From: Oopsacas minuta
Taxonomy: Eukaryota > Porifera > Hexactinellida > Lyssacinosida > Leucopsacidae
Assembly: GCA_024704765.1 (NCBI GenBank)
Contig: JAKMXF010000221.1
Location: 124,001 to 188,000 of the forward strand
Reading direction: 5' to 3'
DNA length: 64,000 nt
A model generated the notes under the pieces. The model saw only the letters and a list, made by a program, of their open reading frames with translations. It was not told where the DNA came from and did no database searches. Position numbers and translations under genes: made by a program. This document shows positions 22,405-32,421 of this stretch, piece by piece (within the stretch, counting starts at the first letter, position 1; each line of letters begins with the position of its first letter).

Positions 22405-23844
22405 ATGATTATTTCAAACTATTTCGGACGAATTTTCTCACTCTCTTGTATTCGGGCTTACAGTAGCTCTGTCAAACCTACAAAACAAACCAATGAAGAA
22501 ATCCCTGCTTACGGAGGTCTATCATTCAAGGAGGTTGAAGAAAAGCGCCATAAGTTTCTATCACCCTCGCTTCAAACGTATTTTTTCTTCCCAGAGAATC
22601 CTTTCTACCTAACTCGTGCTAGAATGCAGTATATCTATGATGCTAATGATACTCGCTACGTGGACCTGACAGGTCAAAACACCTCTATTTCTGTGGGACA
22701 CAACCACCCAAGAGTTGTAGCAGCAATCAAACGCCAAATGGAGTCTGTAGTTCATTGCTCTACCATGTTCTATAACGAGTCTCCTGTACTTCTTGCAGAA
22801 CAGTTAGTAGCTACTGTCCCTAACATAAGTAACAGTAAGGAGGATTGGGTAGTGCATTTAGTATCGTCTGGCAGCGAGGCAGTGGATCTGGCAATAATGC
22901 TAGCTCGTGCTTACACGGGTAACTTTGATGTCTTAGCTCTTCGCAGCTCGTATCATGGCCTCCTCTCCACACCCATGGGACTCACGGGTCTCAACACCTG
23001 TAAGCAGAACATTGCTGGAGGGTTTGGAGTAAAACACTGTATGAACCCTGATATGTTTCGGGGACAGTTCGCGGGAGATCCTCAAGCCCCGGATAAGTAT
23101 GCACAAGATGTAAGAGATGTTATCCAATACTCAACTCCGGGGAAGGTTGCTGCGTTTATATTCGAGCCGGTTATAATGGTAGGAGGGCTACACCCACTTC
23201 CACAGGGCTATCTACCCAAGGCCTGTGAGTACGTAAGGGAAGCAGGGGGACTTATCATCTCGGACGAGGTGCAGACAGGGAATGGGAGACCGGGGTCTCA
23301 TTTTTGGGCTGTTGAGAAATACGGAGTTCAGCCGGATATAATCGTGACAGGCAAGGGATTGAGTAACGGACTACCTATAGGTGCTGTTATGATGAGACGA
23401 GAAGTAGCAGAGTCCATGGCACATAAAGTGTTCTTCTCAACATACGGCAGCAATCCTACTGTCTGTGCAGCTGCAACCGAAGTTATGAGAATTCTGAGAG
23501 AGGATAAGACAGTTTCTCATATCACGAATGTAGCAGAATTGTTTTTAGAAAGTTTTCTACGTATTCAGCAGAAGTACCCTAGTATCATTGGAGATGTAAG
23601 AGCACTGGGATTACTACTTGCTCTGGACGTAGTGAAAGATCCAGTATCTAGACAGCCTGATAGGGAATCAGCTCAGAAGCTGCTAACACTAATACGAGAG
23701 AGAGGAGTTATCATGACAACAGGAGGCCTAGGGAAGAATGTGCTAAGAATGAATCCTCCTCTCTGTGTAACTCCAGAAGACGTTAAGCTAACAGAAAATG
23801 CCATTCTCGAATCTATCGAGACTCACTACGGAAAAAGCCTATAG
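22405..23844 (+). CDS. Mitochondrial class III aminotransferase, AGXT2-like
   Basis: Single exon of 479 residues. I chose the ATG at 22405 because the upstream in-frame sequence has no ATG and this start gives a basic, Ser-rich presequence (MIISNYFGRIFSLSCIRAYS). PLP-enzyme landmarks are LVSSGSEAVDLAIMLARAYTG, ALRSSYHGLLSTPMG, FIFEPVIMVGG, the Asp of GLIISDEVQTGNGRPGS, and the lysine in IVTGKGLSNGLPIGAVM. The family transfers amino groups from beta-aminoisobutyrate, alanine, ornithine or GABA. Overall pattern and length (AGXT2 has 514) favour alanine-glyoxylate aminotransferase 2, but substrate cannot be read from sequence. A decayed copy of its 3' end occurs at 25369-25600. Confidence 0.88.
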   Translation: MIISNYFGRIFSLSCIRAYSSSVKPTKQTNEEIPAYGGLSFKEVEEKRHKFLSPSLQTYFFFPENPFYLTRARMQYIYDANDTRYVDLTGQNTSISVGHNHPRVVAAIKRQMESVVHCSTMFYNESPVLLAEQLVATVPNISNSKEDWVVHLVSSGSEAVDLAIMLARAYTGNFDVLALRSSYHGLLSTPMGLTGLNTCKQNIAGGFGVKHCMNPDMFRGQFAGDPQAPDKYAQDVRDVIQYSTPGKVAAFIFEPVIMVGGLHPLPQGYLPKACEYVREAGGLIISDEVQTGNGRPGSHFWAVEKYGVQPDIIVTGKGLSNGLPIGAVMMRREVAESMAHKVFFSTYGSNPTVCAAATEVMRILREDKTVSHITNVAELFLESFLRIQQKYPSIIGDVRALGLLLALDVVKDPVSRQPDRESAQKLLTLIRERGVIMTTGGLGKNVLRMNPPLCVTPEDVKLTENAILESIETHYGKSL

Positions 23845-24121
23845 CGCATAACTCTACATTACATTCAGCTTAATAACAGGACGTAGGATTGGAATTTGTA
23901 ATTCCTACCACCTCCCAACTATTATAAGTAATTGTTTGCAATAATTGATAGGAATTGTTTGAGTGATACTGGTAGTACATACAATAATAGAGAAATTGAC
24001 TAAAGTTCTAAGACATAATAATACCTAAAGTCCTAAACACACAAATACTAATAACAATATACTAGTCACGTAATTCCTAATATCCCTATACTATGTAACG
24101 GTGTTACATAGCTGTTTTATA

Positions 24122-24194
24122 CAACTGAATGTAATCAAACGTGTATTTCCATGAACTAAGTGAATGGAATTACATGTTTGATTCCATTCAGTTG
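24122..24194. repeat. 73-nt imperfect hairpin (31-bp arms, 11-nt loop)
   Basis: CAACTGAATGTAATCAAACG... at 24122-24152 is the reverse complement of 24164-24194 apart from three mismatches, leaving an 11-base loop. Size and mismatch pattern resemble a pre-miRNA or a small foldback element. It lies in the repeat-rich gap after the aminotransferase. No expression evidence is available. Confidence 0.75.
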
Positions 24195-24201
24195 CAGGAA
24201 A

Positions 24202-24234
24202 CTAGGGTTAGGGTTTGGGTTAGAGTTAGAGGTT
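24202..24234. repeat. Interstitial telomere-like repeat
   Basis: AGGGTTAGGGTTTGGGTTAG then AGTTAGAGG is a run of degenerate TTAGGG units. A second short run (AGGGTTAGGTTAGGGTTAGG) occurs at about 25719-25738. Both precede a copy of the caspase 3' end, so they probably belonged to the duplicated unit. Confidence 0.65.
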
Positions 24235-24241
24235 TAAAAGA

Positions 24242-24444
24242 TAGGCGCGAAGGGGGAGAAAAGCATAGGGAGCGACTTAATTAGCCTGTCACGAAATATT
24301 CGGTCCGTGTTGTTATTGGTCTGCTCTGTTAGAATACACGGCTATTAGTTTATTCTAACAGACCAGATCAATAACAACAGGGACCAAATATTTCGTGACA
24401 GGCCATTTAAGTCGCTCCCTATGCTTTTCTCCCTCCTGAATGCC
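24242..24444. mobile_element. Foldback (long inverted-repeat) MITE
   Basis: The left arm (about 24251-24335: AGAAAAGCATAGGGAGCGAC, CCTGTCACGAAATATT, TTGTTATTGGTCTG, TCTGTTAGAATA) and right arm (24351-24436) are near-perfect reverse complements of about 85 bases around a 15-base loop. Weaker complementarity extends to about 24242 and 24444. No coding capacity is present. A 25-base relative occurs at 15556-15580. The element sits inside the duplicated gene-tail region. Confidence 0.8.
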
Positions 24445-24470
24445 TACGCCATTGGTTAGGAAAACTTCTC

Positions 24471-24596
24471 TTCTATTTGGCCATCCTCCCTTTCCATTTC
24501 TTCTTCACCAAGAGGAGGACTTATTCCTGTCCTAGAAACCCTCGATACTGGAGGGGTCATTGAACCAGAGGGAACGAGCTCTTCTTCCATTTCACG
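24471..24596 (-). pseudogene. Decayed copy of the caspase gene 3' end
   Basis: Read on the minus strand, this stretch gives a tail similar to the C-terminus of the caspase at 25734-26651. It includes LVPSGSM, SRTGIS (intact gene: PRTGIG) and an EEEMERE run. It has no protease domain. It appears to be one end of an old tandem duplication whose other surviving end is the aminotransferase tail copy at 25369-25600. Confidence 0.7.
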
Positions 24597-24666
24597 ATGT
24601 GAAATAAGCTATGCTCAAATATTATTCGCTAGAAATTAATTACTATGGAAATAATTCAGTAAAACC

Positions 24667-25269
24667 AGGGGCCTTATTAACTGAAATTCTTAAGTCAAAT
24701 TCTTAGAATTTTGCTTAACTTTAAGTCAAATTCTTAGAATAATTCTAAGAATTGAGTCGTATTCTAAGAAAAATATTTAGTGAGGTAAAGAGGACACTTA
24801 ACTTATAATTTATTTTACTCTTCTATGAAGTCATAATCAATACGCATTTATTTACAAAGAAGATTGTTCATCGCTTAAGACAATATGTTTGATTATCATA
24901 TCCACATGTTGTAATACCCGCTATTGGGTGGGGCAATTATCTCATTAATGATAAATGAAGTATACAAGTAGAAGGATATTATTTTCTACTATGCGCATAT
25001 CTTCTCAAAAAGCGATTGAAGTCGAAAGAATTGGCATAAAATTTATTAATCAATAGCAAGAATCAATCAAGTAGAATTACCCAATTCTAAGAATTTTTCT
25101 TAGAATTGCTTAATTCTAAGAATTATTCTAAGAATCCGTTAAGTATAGCCAAGTTAAGAATTCTTAACGAAAACTAAGAATATTTCATGAATTCTTAGAA
25201 TTATTCTTAGAAATACACTTAGAATTAAGTTAAGAATAATTCTTAGAATTTTAGTTAATAAGGCCCCTG
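24667..25269. mobile_element. 603-bp element with 17-bp perfect terminal inverted repeats
   Basis: The left terminus CAGGGGCCTTATTAACT (24667-24683) is the exact reverse complement of the right terminus AGTTAATAAGGCCCCTG (25253-25269). Inside each end are several copies of TTCTTAGAAT / ATTCTAAGAAT, which extend the complementarity. The central 300 bases have no open frame. It is a non-autonomous DNA transposon; the CAGGGGCC start recalls hAT-like ends, but I find no matching 8-bp target duplication (AGTAAAAC versus ATATTCAT). Confidence 0.8.
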
Positions 25270-25368
25270 ATATTCATGGCGTTCCAAAAATGTTATGTAA
25301 ATATTATTATACAAATTATTATGATAGTATTAGGCATCGGGTCATCATGTTTATACTGACATATAAAG

Positions 25369-25600
25369 TGCTAACAGAATTGCCATTCTCGATTCTATCA
25401 AGCCTCACTACGGAAGACCCTATAAAGCAATCTACATTCATCTTAACAACTGGACTTACATTGGAATTTGTAAATCTCACCACCTACCAAATATTATAAG
25501 TAATTGTGTGTAATTATTAATAAGAATTATCTGAGTATATATACATTACTGGTACATAAGAGAGAAATTGTTTGATGTTCTAAGATATAAATATCTAAAT
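25369..25600 (+). pseudogene. Decayed copy of the aminotransferase 3' end and 3' UTR
   Basis: GTGCTAACAGAATTGCCATTCTCG continues with clear nucleotide similarity to 23786-24030, the last codons and 3' UTR of the aminotransferase (the shared GCCATTCTCGA, CTCACTACGGAA and ATTATAAGTAATTGT are obvious). The reading frame has diverged and no catalytic part is present. Confidence 0.75.
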
Positions 25601-25733
25601 AAATAATACTAATAAATTCCTAATAAATACATACATACTCTATCCAAATTAGTTGCTGAGTATATTGACTGTTTCATGCAACTTATTGCATGGACATCTA
25701 AGCATTTCCATATAATATAGGGTTAGGTTAGGG

Positions 25734-26651
25734 TTAGGAAACAGAGTTCGAAGGAACTGGCCCTATTTTCAGGAAGTTATTGCTTTCTTCCTCCCTTTCC
25801 ATCTCTTCTTCCTCAGAAGTTCCTATTCCTGTCCTGGGAACACTCATTACATGAGGAATCATTCGATCAGAGGGGACTATCTCTTGTTTTGGGAAGTATA
25901 GTAACATCTGTGATGTTGATTTGTAGATAGGACATTGATGACGAGGATCACCTTTCTCAGTCGTAATCTGTAGTATTGAACACTCCACTTGGGGTGTGAA
26001 CCGATTAAGAAACGACACAAAATCGATCTCACGACCATATGATCTAAATGACTCGCATAGTTCACGTATAGCAAGTGACCCGTCAATAATTGATCTGTAA
26101 CAAGGTGTACCTCTCTGACACAGACATAATGTTATGAAGTTAGGCCATTCCGGGGGTACTATACATTCATCATCCGCCCAAGCCTCTTTAGGCGCTACAG
26201 TTTCTTTATATTTTCTGCAAGCGTTAAATATAAACAGCTTTGGCATGTCACGCTTACACAACTCTGGATTGAAATAGCTTGTGATTTCTGACAGCGTAAT
26301 CCGCTCCATATCAGATGTAAGGATATAGTCATCAGCCCCGTGAGAAGATATAGCAATAACTACTATCTGGTGTCTATCTTCTATGCTCGGATACACATCA
26401 CTAACTATTTTCCCAGACAAACTTGATAGAAGTTCTTTGATATTTTGGAAACTTAAGTCTTGGTAATTAAACATTTCAAGGGAGAACTCTTTATCTAACA
26501 ACAGTTTCAGGTTTCCAATCTCCTTTTGGGCGCCCTTTCTTTTGTAGCTCTTATCAGTGAACTTTTCATTCACAAGCACTAATCCAATACCCCACTTCTC
26601 AGAGCCATCTATTGTGTAGGTATTGTTAGGATAAATAATACTGGCATTCAT
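25734..26651 (-). CDS. Caspase without prodomain, QACRG replaced by NACRK
   Basis: Single exon of 305 residues. The p20-like part has S1-pocket R38 (KRKGA, aligning with RxGT), catalytic His104 in SSHGADDYI and Cys145 in LFIFNACRKYK, where caspases normally have QACRG. The p10-like part has CYRSIIDGSLAIRELC, aligning with the SWR...DGSWFIQSLC segment including the S1 Arg, then DFVSFLNRFTPQV. A short linker with WADDE could be the interdomain cleavage site. There is no CARD or DED, so the protein resembles an effector caspase. The conserved Arg residues argue for Asp specificity; the Q-to-N change may alter the S1 pocket. The C-terminal tail is acidic (SEEEEMEREEE). A decayed tail copy lies downstream. 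Confidence 0.82.
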   Translation of the reverse strand: MNASIIYPNNTYTIDGSEKWGIGLVLVNEKFTDKSYKRKGAQKEIGNLKLLLDKEFSLEMFNYQDLSFQNIKELLSSLSGKIVSDVYPSIEDRHQIVVIAISSHGADDYILTSDMERITLSEITSYFNPELCKRDMPKLFIFNACRKYKETVAPKEAWADDECIVPPEWPNFITLCLCQRGTPCYRSIIDGSLAIRELCESFRSYGREIDFVSFLNRFTPQVECSILQITTEKGDPRHQCPIYKSTSQMLLYFPKQEIVPSDRMIPHVMSVPRTGIGTSEEEEMEREEESNNFLKIGPVPSNSVS

Positions 26652-27004
26652 TTCACTAAGCGATAATTATTGTGCTAGAAAATTGATAATCTCTAATATA
26701 TAGTAGTAGAGTATACAAGCGTTAGAATCAGCTGTAAGGGTAGGACTATTGATAAAATATACTAAAAATAGAATATACTGAAGCTCAATAATTACGAAGC
26801 TAATCAAATGCTATCTATTCTCTAAGGTTTCTACGCATCTAGAATTCTATATCTATTGTAGTTAACTGCTATTTTATTGAACACTTAATTTCAATAATGT
26901 TATCTTGTTTACAAAATAGGCCACAAAAAAAGTATAGGAAGACTCAGGAAACACTTTCCTCTTTTCAAAAACGAATCAACCTATCCATTGAATTCAATAA
27001 CCTT

Positions 27005-27703
27005 CTACATGAAGCTATCTTCATAATCCTGATAGTTTGTAGCTACTTCCTTGTTTGTTTCCATCTTCTTAGGATCCATCAAACTTTTGTAAGACTTTGC
27101 ATCTTTTTCCAAAGCTCTCTGTTTCGATAATTCCTTTTCCCTTTCTCTCTCTTCTTTCTGAATCCGTTTAGTTTCCATTCTCTCCGCTTCATCTCTCTCC
27201 TCTCTCAGTACTTTCAAATTATGTTTTGCTTGAGTTCTAGTCTTATCTAATCGTTTGACAATTTCATTCTTCTTCTTAATCGTAATATAACGTAGTTCTG
27301 ACTTTCTATGAAATCCTACTTGTCCTACTTCCATGTCTCCAGTCTTATGCAAATTAGCCCACGGAGTATATACGATCTATATAACAGACGTAATAGCGGT
27401 AAATTAGCAGAATATACAACTAAGAATTATTGGATTTACCCTCACACTGTCTTGCTTACAACCACTGATACTGTTAGCTTTAGTGAGCTGAGCACAGTCC
27501 ATAATGACGTCATGAGGAATATCATCTAGCCCCATTCCACTAGGCAGTCTGAGGTACACATGAGCAGAGGATACTCCATCAGCATGGAACCAAATATCCT
27601 CTGGGAATCCATATCTGATCAGGTCTTCATTAACAAACTTATCTTCTCCTAAATAGATGGTTAGCGGAGGGTCGAATAGCTCACAAATGAAGTAATACAC
27701 CAT
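27005..27703 (-). CDS. CCDC25: CCDC25 (NFACT-R family), two exons
   Basis: Exons 27440-27703 and 27005-27376, phase 0; 211 residues (human 208). The N-terminal NFACT-R domain contains IYLGEDKFVNEDLIRYG, PEDIWFHADGVSSAHVYLRL, MDCAQLTKANSISGCK and, after the 63-base intron, VYTPWANLHKT and GQVGFHRK. A charged coiled coil (about 120-190) and a DSFM end follow. The domain is shared with NEMF; human CCDC25 has been described as a membrane sensor of extracellular DNA, while an RNA or quality-control role is suggested by the domain. The gene is on the minus strand between the caspase and the attractin-like gene. Confidence 0.95.
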
Positions 27704-27899
27704 AGCTAATCGGGTATTATTTGCATTTATACTAGTACAATATTACTGTCATCTTTCCTCAAACTGGTAACATTAACTTTACAGAGAAATTCAAAATATA
27801 AGCAAATTAGATTGAATATCAGTTTAAAATAATAACAAATCAAAATACTTGACATCTTAAAAAAGTATTAAACCAATACAGTTAACCTCTTATAAAAGG

Positions 27900-30800
27900 C
27901 TAGGTAGCCTGATTGGAGAACATCTTGCTCTCCTTAGACTTGTTAGTTGACACAAAAGCAGTCCCACAGTACAGAGGCATGCGATTAGGATCAGCTGGGT
28001 TGTTAGGCATGGATATTAGGAATGTAGAAAGACACACTTTAGAGTTGTGCAGAGGTTGATCAGCAATAGCACGAGTCATCACGAAATTACTAGCATTAGG
28101 ACCCACTGAGTCACCAAGTAGACTGGATACACTTGCTGGTCTTGTTGCCATGACAACCCTCTCTCTACGTCTGCGTACACGAACCTGTCTGAACTCTATC
28201 TGTTTTTTGATGTGCCATCCCAACAGAATCAAAACCATAATAAAGAAGAATATCATTACAATACTCAGGAAAATTAACACAGCTACTATAAGCGCTACAT
28301 CTTCTGGAGTAAGATCTACATCTATGGTGAATGGATATGAGTGATTAGAGAGTTCAAAGAATATAAAGTCATTCCCAGGACCCAGATGCTGGGGAGATAT
28401 GTGGTAAATGACTGAGTTATGGAATAGTAGGTAGTTTGAAACGAAAGAGGTGTATGTGCTCTGATTAGCAGTTAGTAATACATTATCATCTAATTTCTCA
28501 AGTTGATAGTATAATCCAAACACTTCAACTATTCTATTAGTAGAATTTTGTATTAAATTCTCAAGCAACTCCTCACGAACACTCTCACTCAGTGTATCTA
28601 ATAGAGAAGAGAGAGAATTCAGTATTCTACTGTTAGAATCCACAGCTCTGTATACATTGATGAGTGTATATGCTTTGGAATTAAGTGGATATATAGTAAA
28701 CTTCATGCTGACCTCCTCTTGACCATCTGCTCGTGTCATGAACAACATAGATCTACTGTATGCGTTAGGTGACGTGTAATCCTCTCTGGTACCAGACTCT
28801 TGGTATCTGTAGCATGAAGTATTAACTGTACCGTTATACTGACATATTTCACAATGGTCCCCTATAGAAGAATAATATAGAAGAGACATATTGCTAGTTA
28901 ATAGGGATAATTAACATACCAATTACTCCATAAGAGTTACATTTACATTTCCCGTCTCTTAAGCAAGCAGCTGCATACACAGAGCATTCACACTTATGAC
29001 AGCTGTTACCGTTACGTGGGTCTCCGTAATACCATGGAATACAGGTGTTACAATGTTCCCCTGCTGTATTATTCTGACATTCCAAACAGTCACTTGCGTT
29101 GTTACAATAACTGTGTCCGTTACATTGACAAAGCGGACATGTGAAGTAATACCAATTAGGAACCGGACAAGTAAGCATAGAAGGTGCAGTAAGAGATCCT
29201 ATAAATGAGTAAAATACTCGTATAAATAATCACTAATATATTAGTAAAAGCTATTTATACTAACCCTGTATACACTCTCCAAGACCACTGGAATGAATAG
29301 CACACCATCCACAGTTGGGATCCACCTGACACTCACTACAGGTTAGGTAAGAAGAACAGGAGTTCGTAGAGTTTACAGAACAGTTACCATTGCCTGATGT
29401 CCAAATCAAACATTGGCCGTAAGGAAACTCTACAGGATAATTACTAGTAACACATCTCTGTTGGGAAGGGCAGTATAAACATCCTTTATTAGCTGAGCTA
29501 CACTCTAGACAGGAGAAAGAGCCACAACCTTGTAAACATGTGACAGAAGTCTCATTCTCTTCTCTAAGAACAGAATATAATTAACTACAGGTAATGGTAT
29601 ATGTTTTGGAAATGTTAACTCTAATAAGTAATACATGACATTAAATATATTACTCACTTCTTTCTACAAGCATTATCCCAAATACAACCTTCACGGACCT
29701 GACACTCCCAACACCCAGTAGCACTCACACACGCATCTGATACAGTCTGACATATAGAATTGTTAGCCCATAACGTGTTATCTGCAGAGCTGTTATATAC
29801 CAGCTGACAGGAGTCGTCATACCACTCACAAGTACTGATAGACAAACACTCAATACAGGAATACCGCTGACAGCTGAAGTTATCAATACATGTACTGGTG
29901 TTAAGCATTAATGGGAGATTAGACAGATTTAGTAGTAATAAATCATTGAATAAGATAGCTTGATTGTAACCTCCGAATTGTACCAGTGAGTCAGATCCGT
30001 GAGCTGTTAGGGTGTGACCTTGTCTTGCGTCGAATAATGATTGTGAGTTTGTATCAAGTTCATGCCAAGTCCCACACTTTAAGTCATACACAAATGTCTA
30101 ATAGAGAATCAAATGATTATTAAATGATGTAATAGTGAATTAATATAAGGTTACTTACGGAAGAATATCCACACTCTCCACCAATAGCCTTATATCCCCC
30201 GTTAACCAGGAGATAACTGTCATTAATAAGAACCATAGCATGTTGATATACAGCTGCAGATAGTGAGTTAGTGGGTAGAGTAGTCCAGCTGTATGAGTCA
30301 GGATGATAAGCATATAAAGATGGATAACTGTTTTTTGTCAATGGATTATAGCCTCCGTAGACGAATATAAGGTTGTACTGAGGAGAGTAAGCACTAGCAG
30401 AATCTACCTACATTAGATTAATATTAATTGAAATCAATAATCGTACTTAAATATACTCACTAATCCGTAGTTAGTTGGGGAGACAGCAGGGTATATCCAT
30501 GTATCATTCTCTATGAGATATTCTCTTGTGTTCAACAGTACAAACTCGTCTTTGCTGTGTCCGAATAGTACCACCATCCTGCCTCCTGGTACCAGCTGTG
30601 AGACGTGACCTGTAGTTGAGAGGGTCCGGTTGGAAGAGGAGAGGTAACTCCAAATCATAGAAGTTAGATTCAGTTTCCATAACTCGTTAGTTATTTCGTT
30701 CTTAACTTCTATGTTATCGTATGAGATTGTAGTACCACCGTACACAAACATGGAATCTCCATATACAATAGATGTGTGTCCGTATCTGGGTACAGGCCAT

Positions 30801-32295
30801 GGACCGGATGGAGGACCTGGTGTAATCGTCTCCCATGTATCCGATGGCAAGCACCGCCTAAATGAATAAATAAGTAAGCATATAGTACATATGCCCTATA
30901 ACATACTAACTAACTTGAAAATTGAGTAGTAATATTGATGTATACTAGATTCAAATGTATAGCCGCCATACACATATAAACACCCCATGTATGCTACAAT
31001 TGTATGACCAGCTCTGGGCAGAGGGGGAGAGAGGGAAGGGAGGAGAATAAATGTATTATTGCCTACAGCTGGTAAAGAAGGTGTAGTACATTGTGAAATG
31101 AGAGTTTTGTTGTTAAGGAAGCAAGTTTGGTTACAATTTGTATAGCAAGAGCCTGTGTTTATGGCGGGTTCTGTTAGAAATGATCCAGGGAGCGTGGAGT
31201 ATGTAATATTGAATCCGTCAGCAGTAGCAGCAATATCTGCAGTGAATAGAAGCAGTAGATTGGAGGAACTGCTGATTACCTAAGAGAGAAATAGTATTAA
31301 ATTATTGTATAATATTCTGAATTCCATTTAATAATATTGCATTTAGAATATAAATATTATTGCAGTATATGAGGACGGATATAATAATCCAGTTCTCTCA
31401 ATGTCAAAGTGAAGAAATGCAACCAAACGAAGGCAGACGTAGTAATCCAGTTCTCTCAATGTCAAAGTGAAGAAATGCAACCAAACGAAGGCAGATATAA
31501 TAATCCAGTTCTCTCAATGTCAAAGTGAAGAAATGCAACCAAACGAAGGCAGATTTAATAATCCAGTTCTCTCAATGTCAAAGTGAAGAAATGCAACCAA
31601 ACGAAGAATCATAATTTGATAAAAACATCATACATTATTTCAGACGATTTCCATTCATCTAAAACTGAGGATAATCTTGAAAACCTTACATATTCATTCA
31701 AACATACAAACAATGTACTCTTTTGAATCCTCCTACCATATGCAAATCATTCTCAATTCTCGACCAATTTCTCACAATAACCATAACCACGTACCACCTC
31801 CCTCATCCATTAATACAAACCAATTCCATAGCTATGACCATCCCATATATCTCTTTAGTTAACATGAGCAGCAAAAAATGATAGAATACGAATACTCAAT
31901 ACAAATAAGTACATTACAATTGAAATTGACTGTACCTCTAACTGTGACAGATCTCCTATTCCGTTTGAATCCAAATGATCTCCAGACAGAGACAATAGTT
32001 TAGGGAAACTGAAGGAATCTCCATCATATATATTTATATAGTCCCAGCCACATTCCAAAAACATTTCATGGAATGTCAGCTGTACACGGTGACTAGTATT
32101 TTGTAGGCTGATTATATACATACAAGTTATGTAGTTGTTATAATCCCCCTCTCCGTCTGTTATCACCCCTGAAGGATCAGTGAGGAGAGATCTGGGATCA
32201 CAATGACCAGCATTGACTGGTTCTGTTATAGAATTGAGGACAAATAAAAGTGTGAAACATTGTAGGACCTTTGAAACTGTGTTATACTTATACAT
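27900..32295 (-). CDS. Attractin/MEGF8-like type I membrane protein (eight exons)
   Basis: Exons: 31936-32295, 30915-31279, 30461-30857, 30159-30407, 29658-30097, 29265-29563, 28920-29198, 27900-28861. All phases agree and give 1116 residues. Order: signal peptide (residues 1-30); CUB domain (GHCDP...CGWDYINIYDGDSF); kelch propeller repeats (AGHTIVAYMGCLYVYGGY, RYGHTSIVYGDSMFVYGG, RQGHTLTAHGS); cysteine-rich PSI units (CIECLSISTCEW, CWECQVREGCIWD, CGWCAIHSS); laminin-type EGF repeats (CNGHSYCNNASDCLECQNNT, CNTCIPWYYGDPRNGNSCHKC); a juxtamembrane domain; TM (VALIVAVLIFLSIVMIFFF); tail. The tail has MATRPASV, matching the conserved MASRPF motif of attractin and MEGF8 that contacts MGRN1-type ubiquitin ligases. 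No C-type lectin domain is seen, unlike attractin, and it is far shorter than MEGF8. Confidence 0.88.
31385..31606. repeat. Four tandem copies of a 58-bp unit
   Basis: Units start TAATCCAGTTCTCTCAATGT at 31385, 31443, 31501 and 31559 and are nearly identical apart from two or three bases at the junctions. The array lies in intron 1 of the attractin-like gene. High identity implies recent expansion; copy number may vary between individuals. Confidence 0.97.
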
Positions 32296-32421
32296 TGCTA
32301 GTAAATGAGAGAAATTTTATTAAATATATAATTAGCTCCAACATGCACAAAACAGCTAATAACTACAGAATATAGAGATAAAATAAAACAGCAAAAAGAA
32401 GGGAAGTTAAAAGTATGAATA

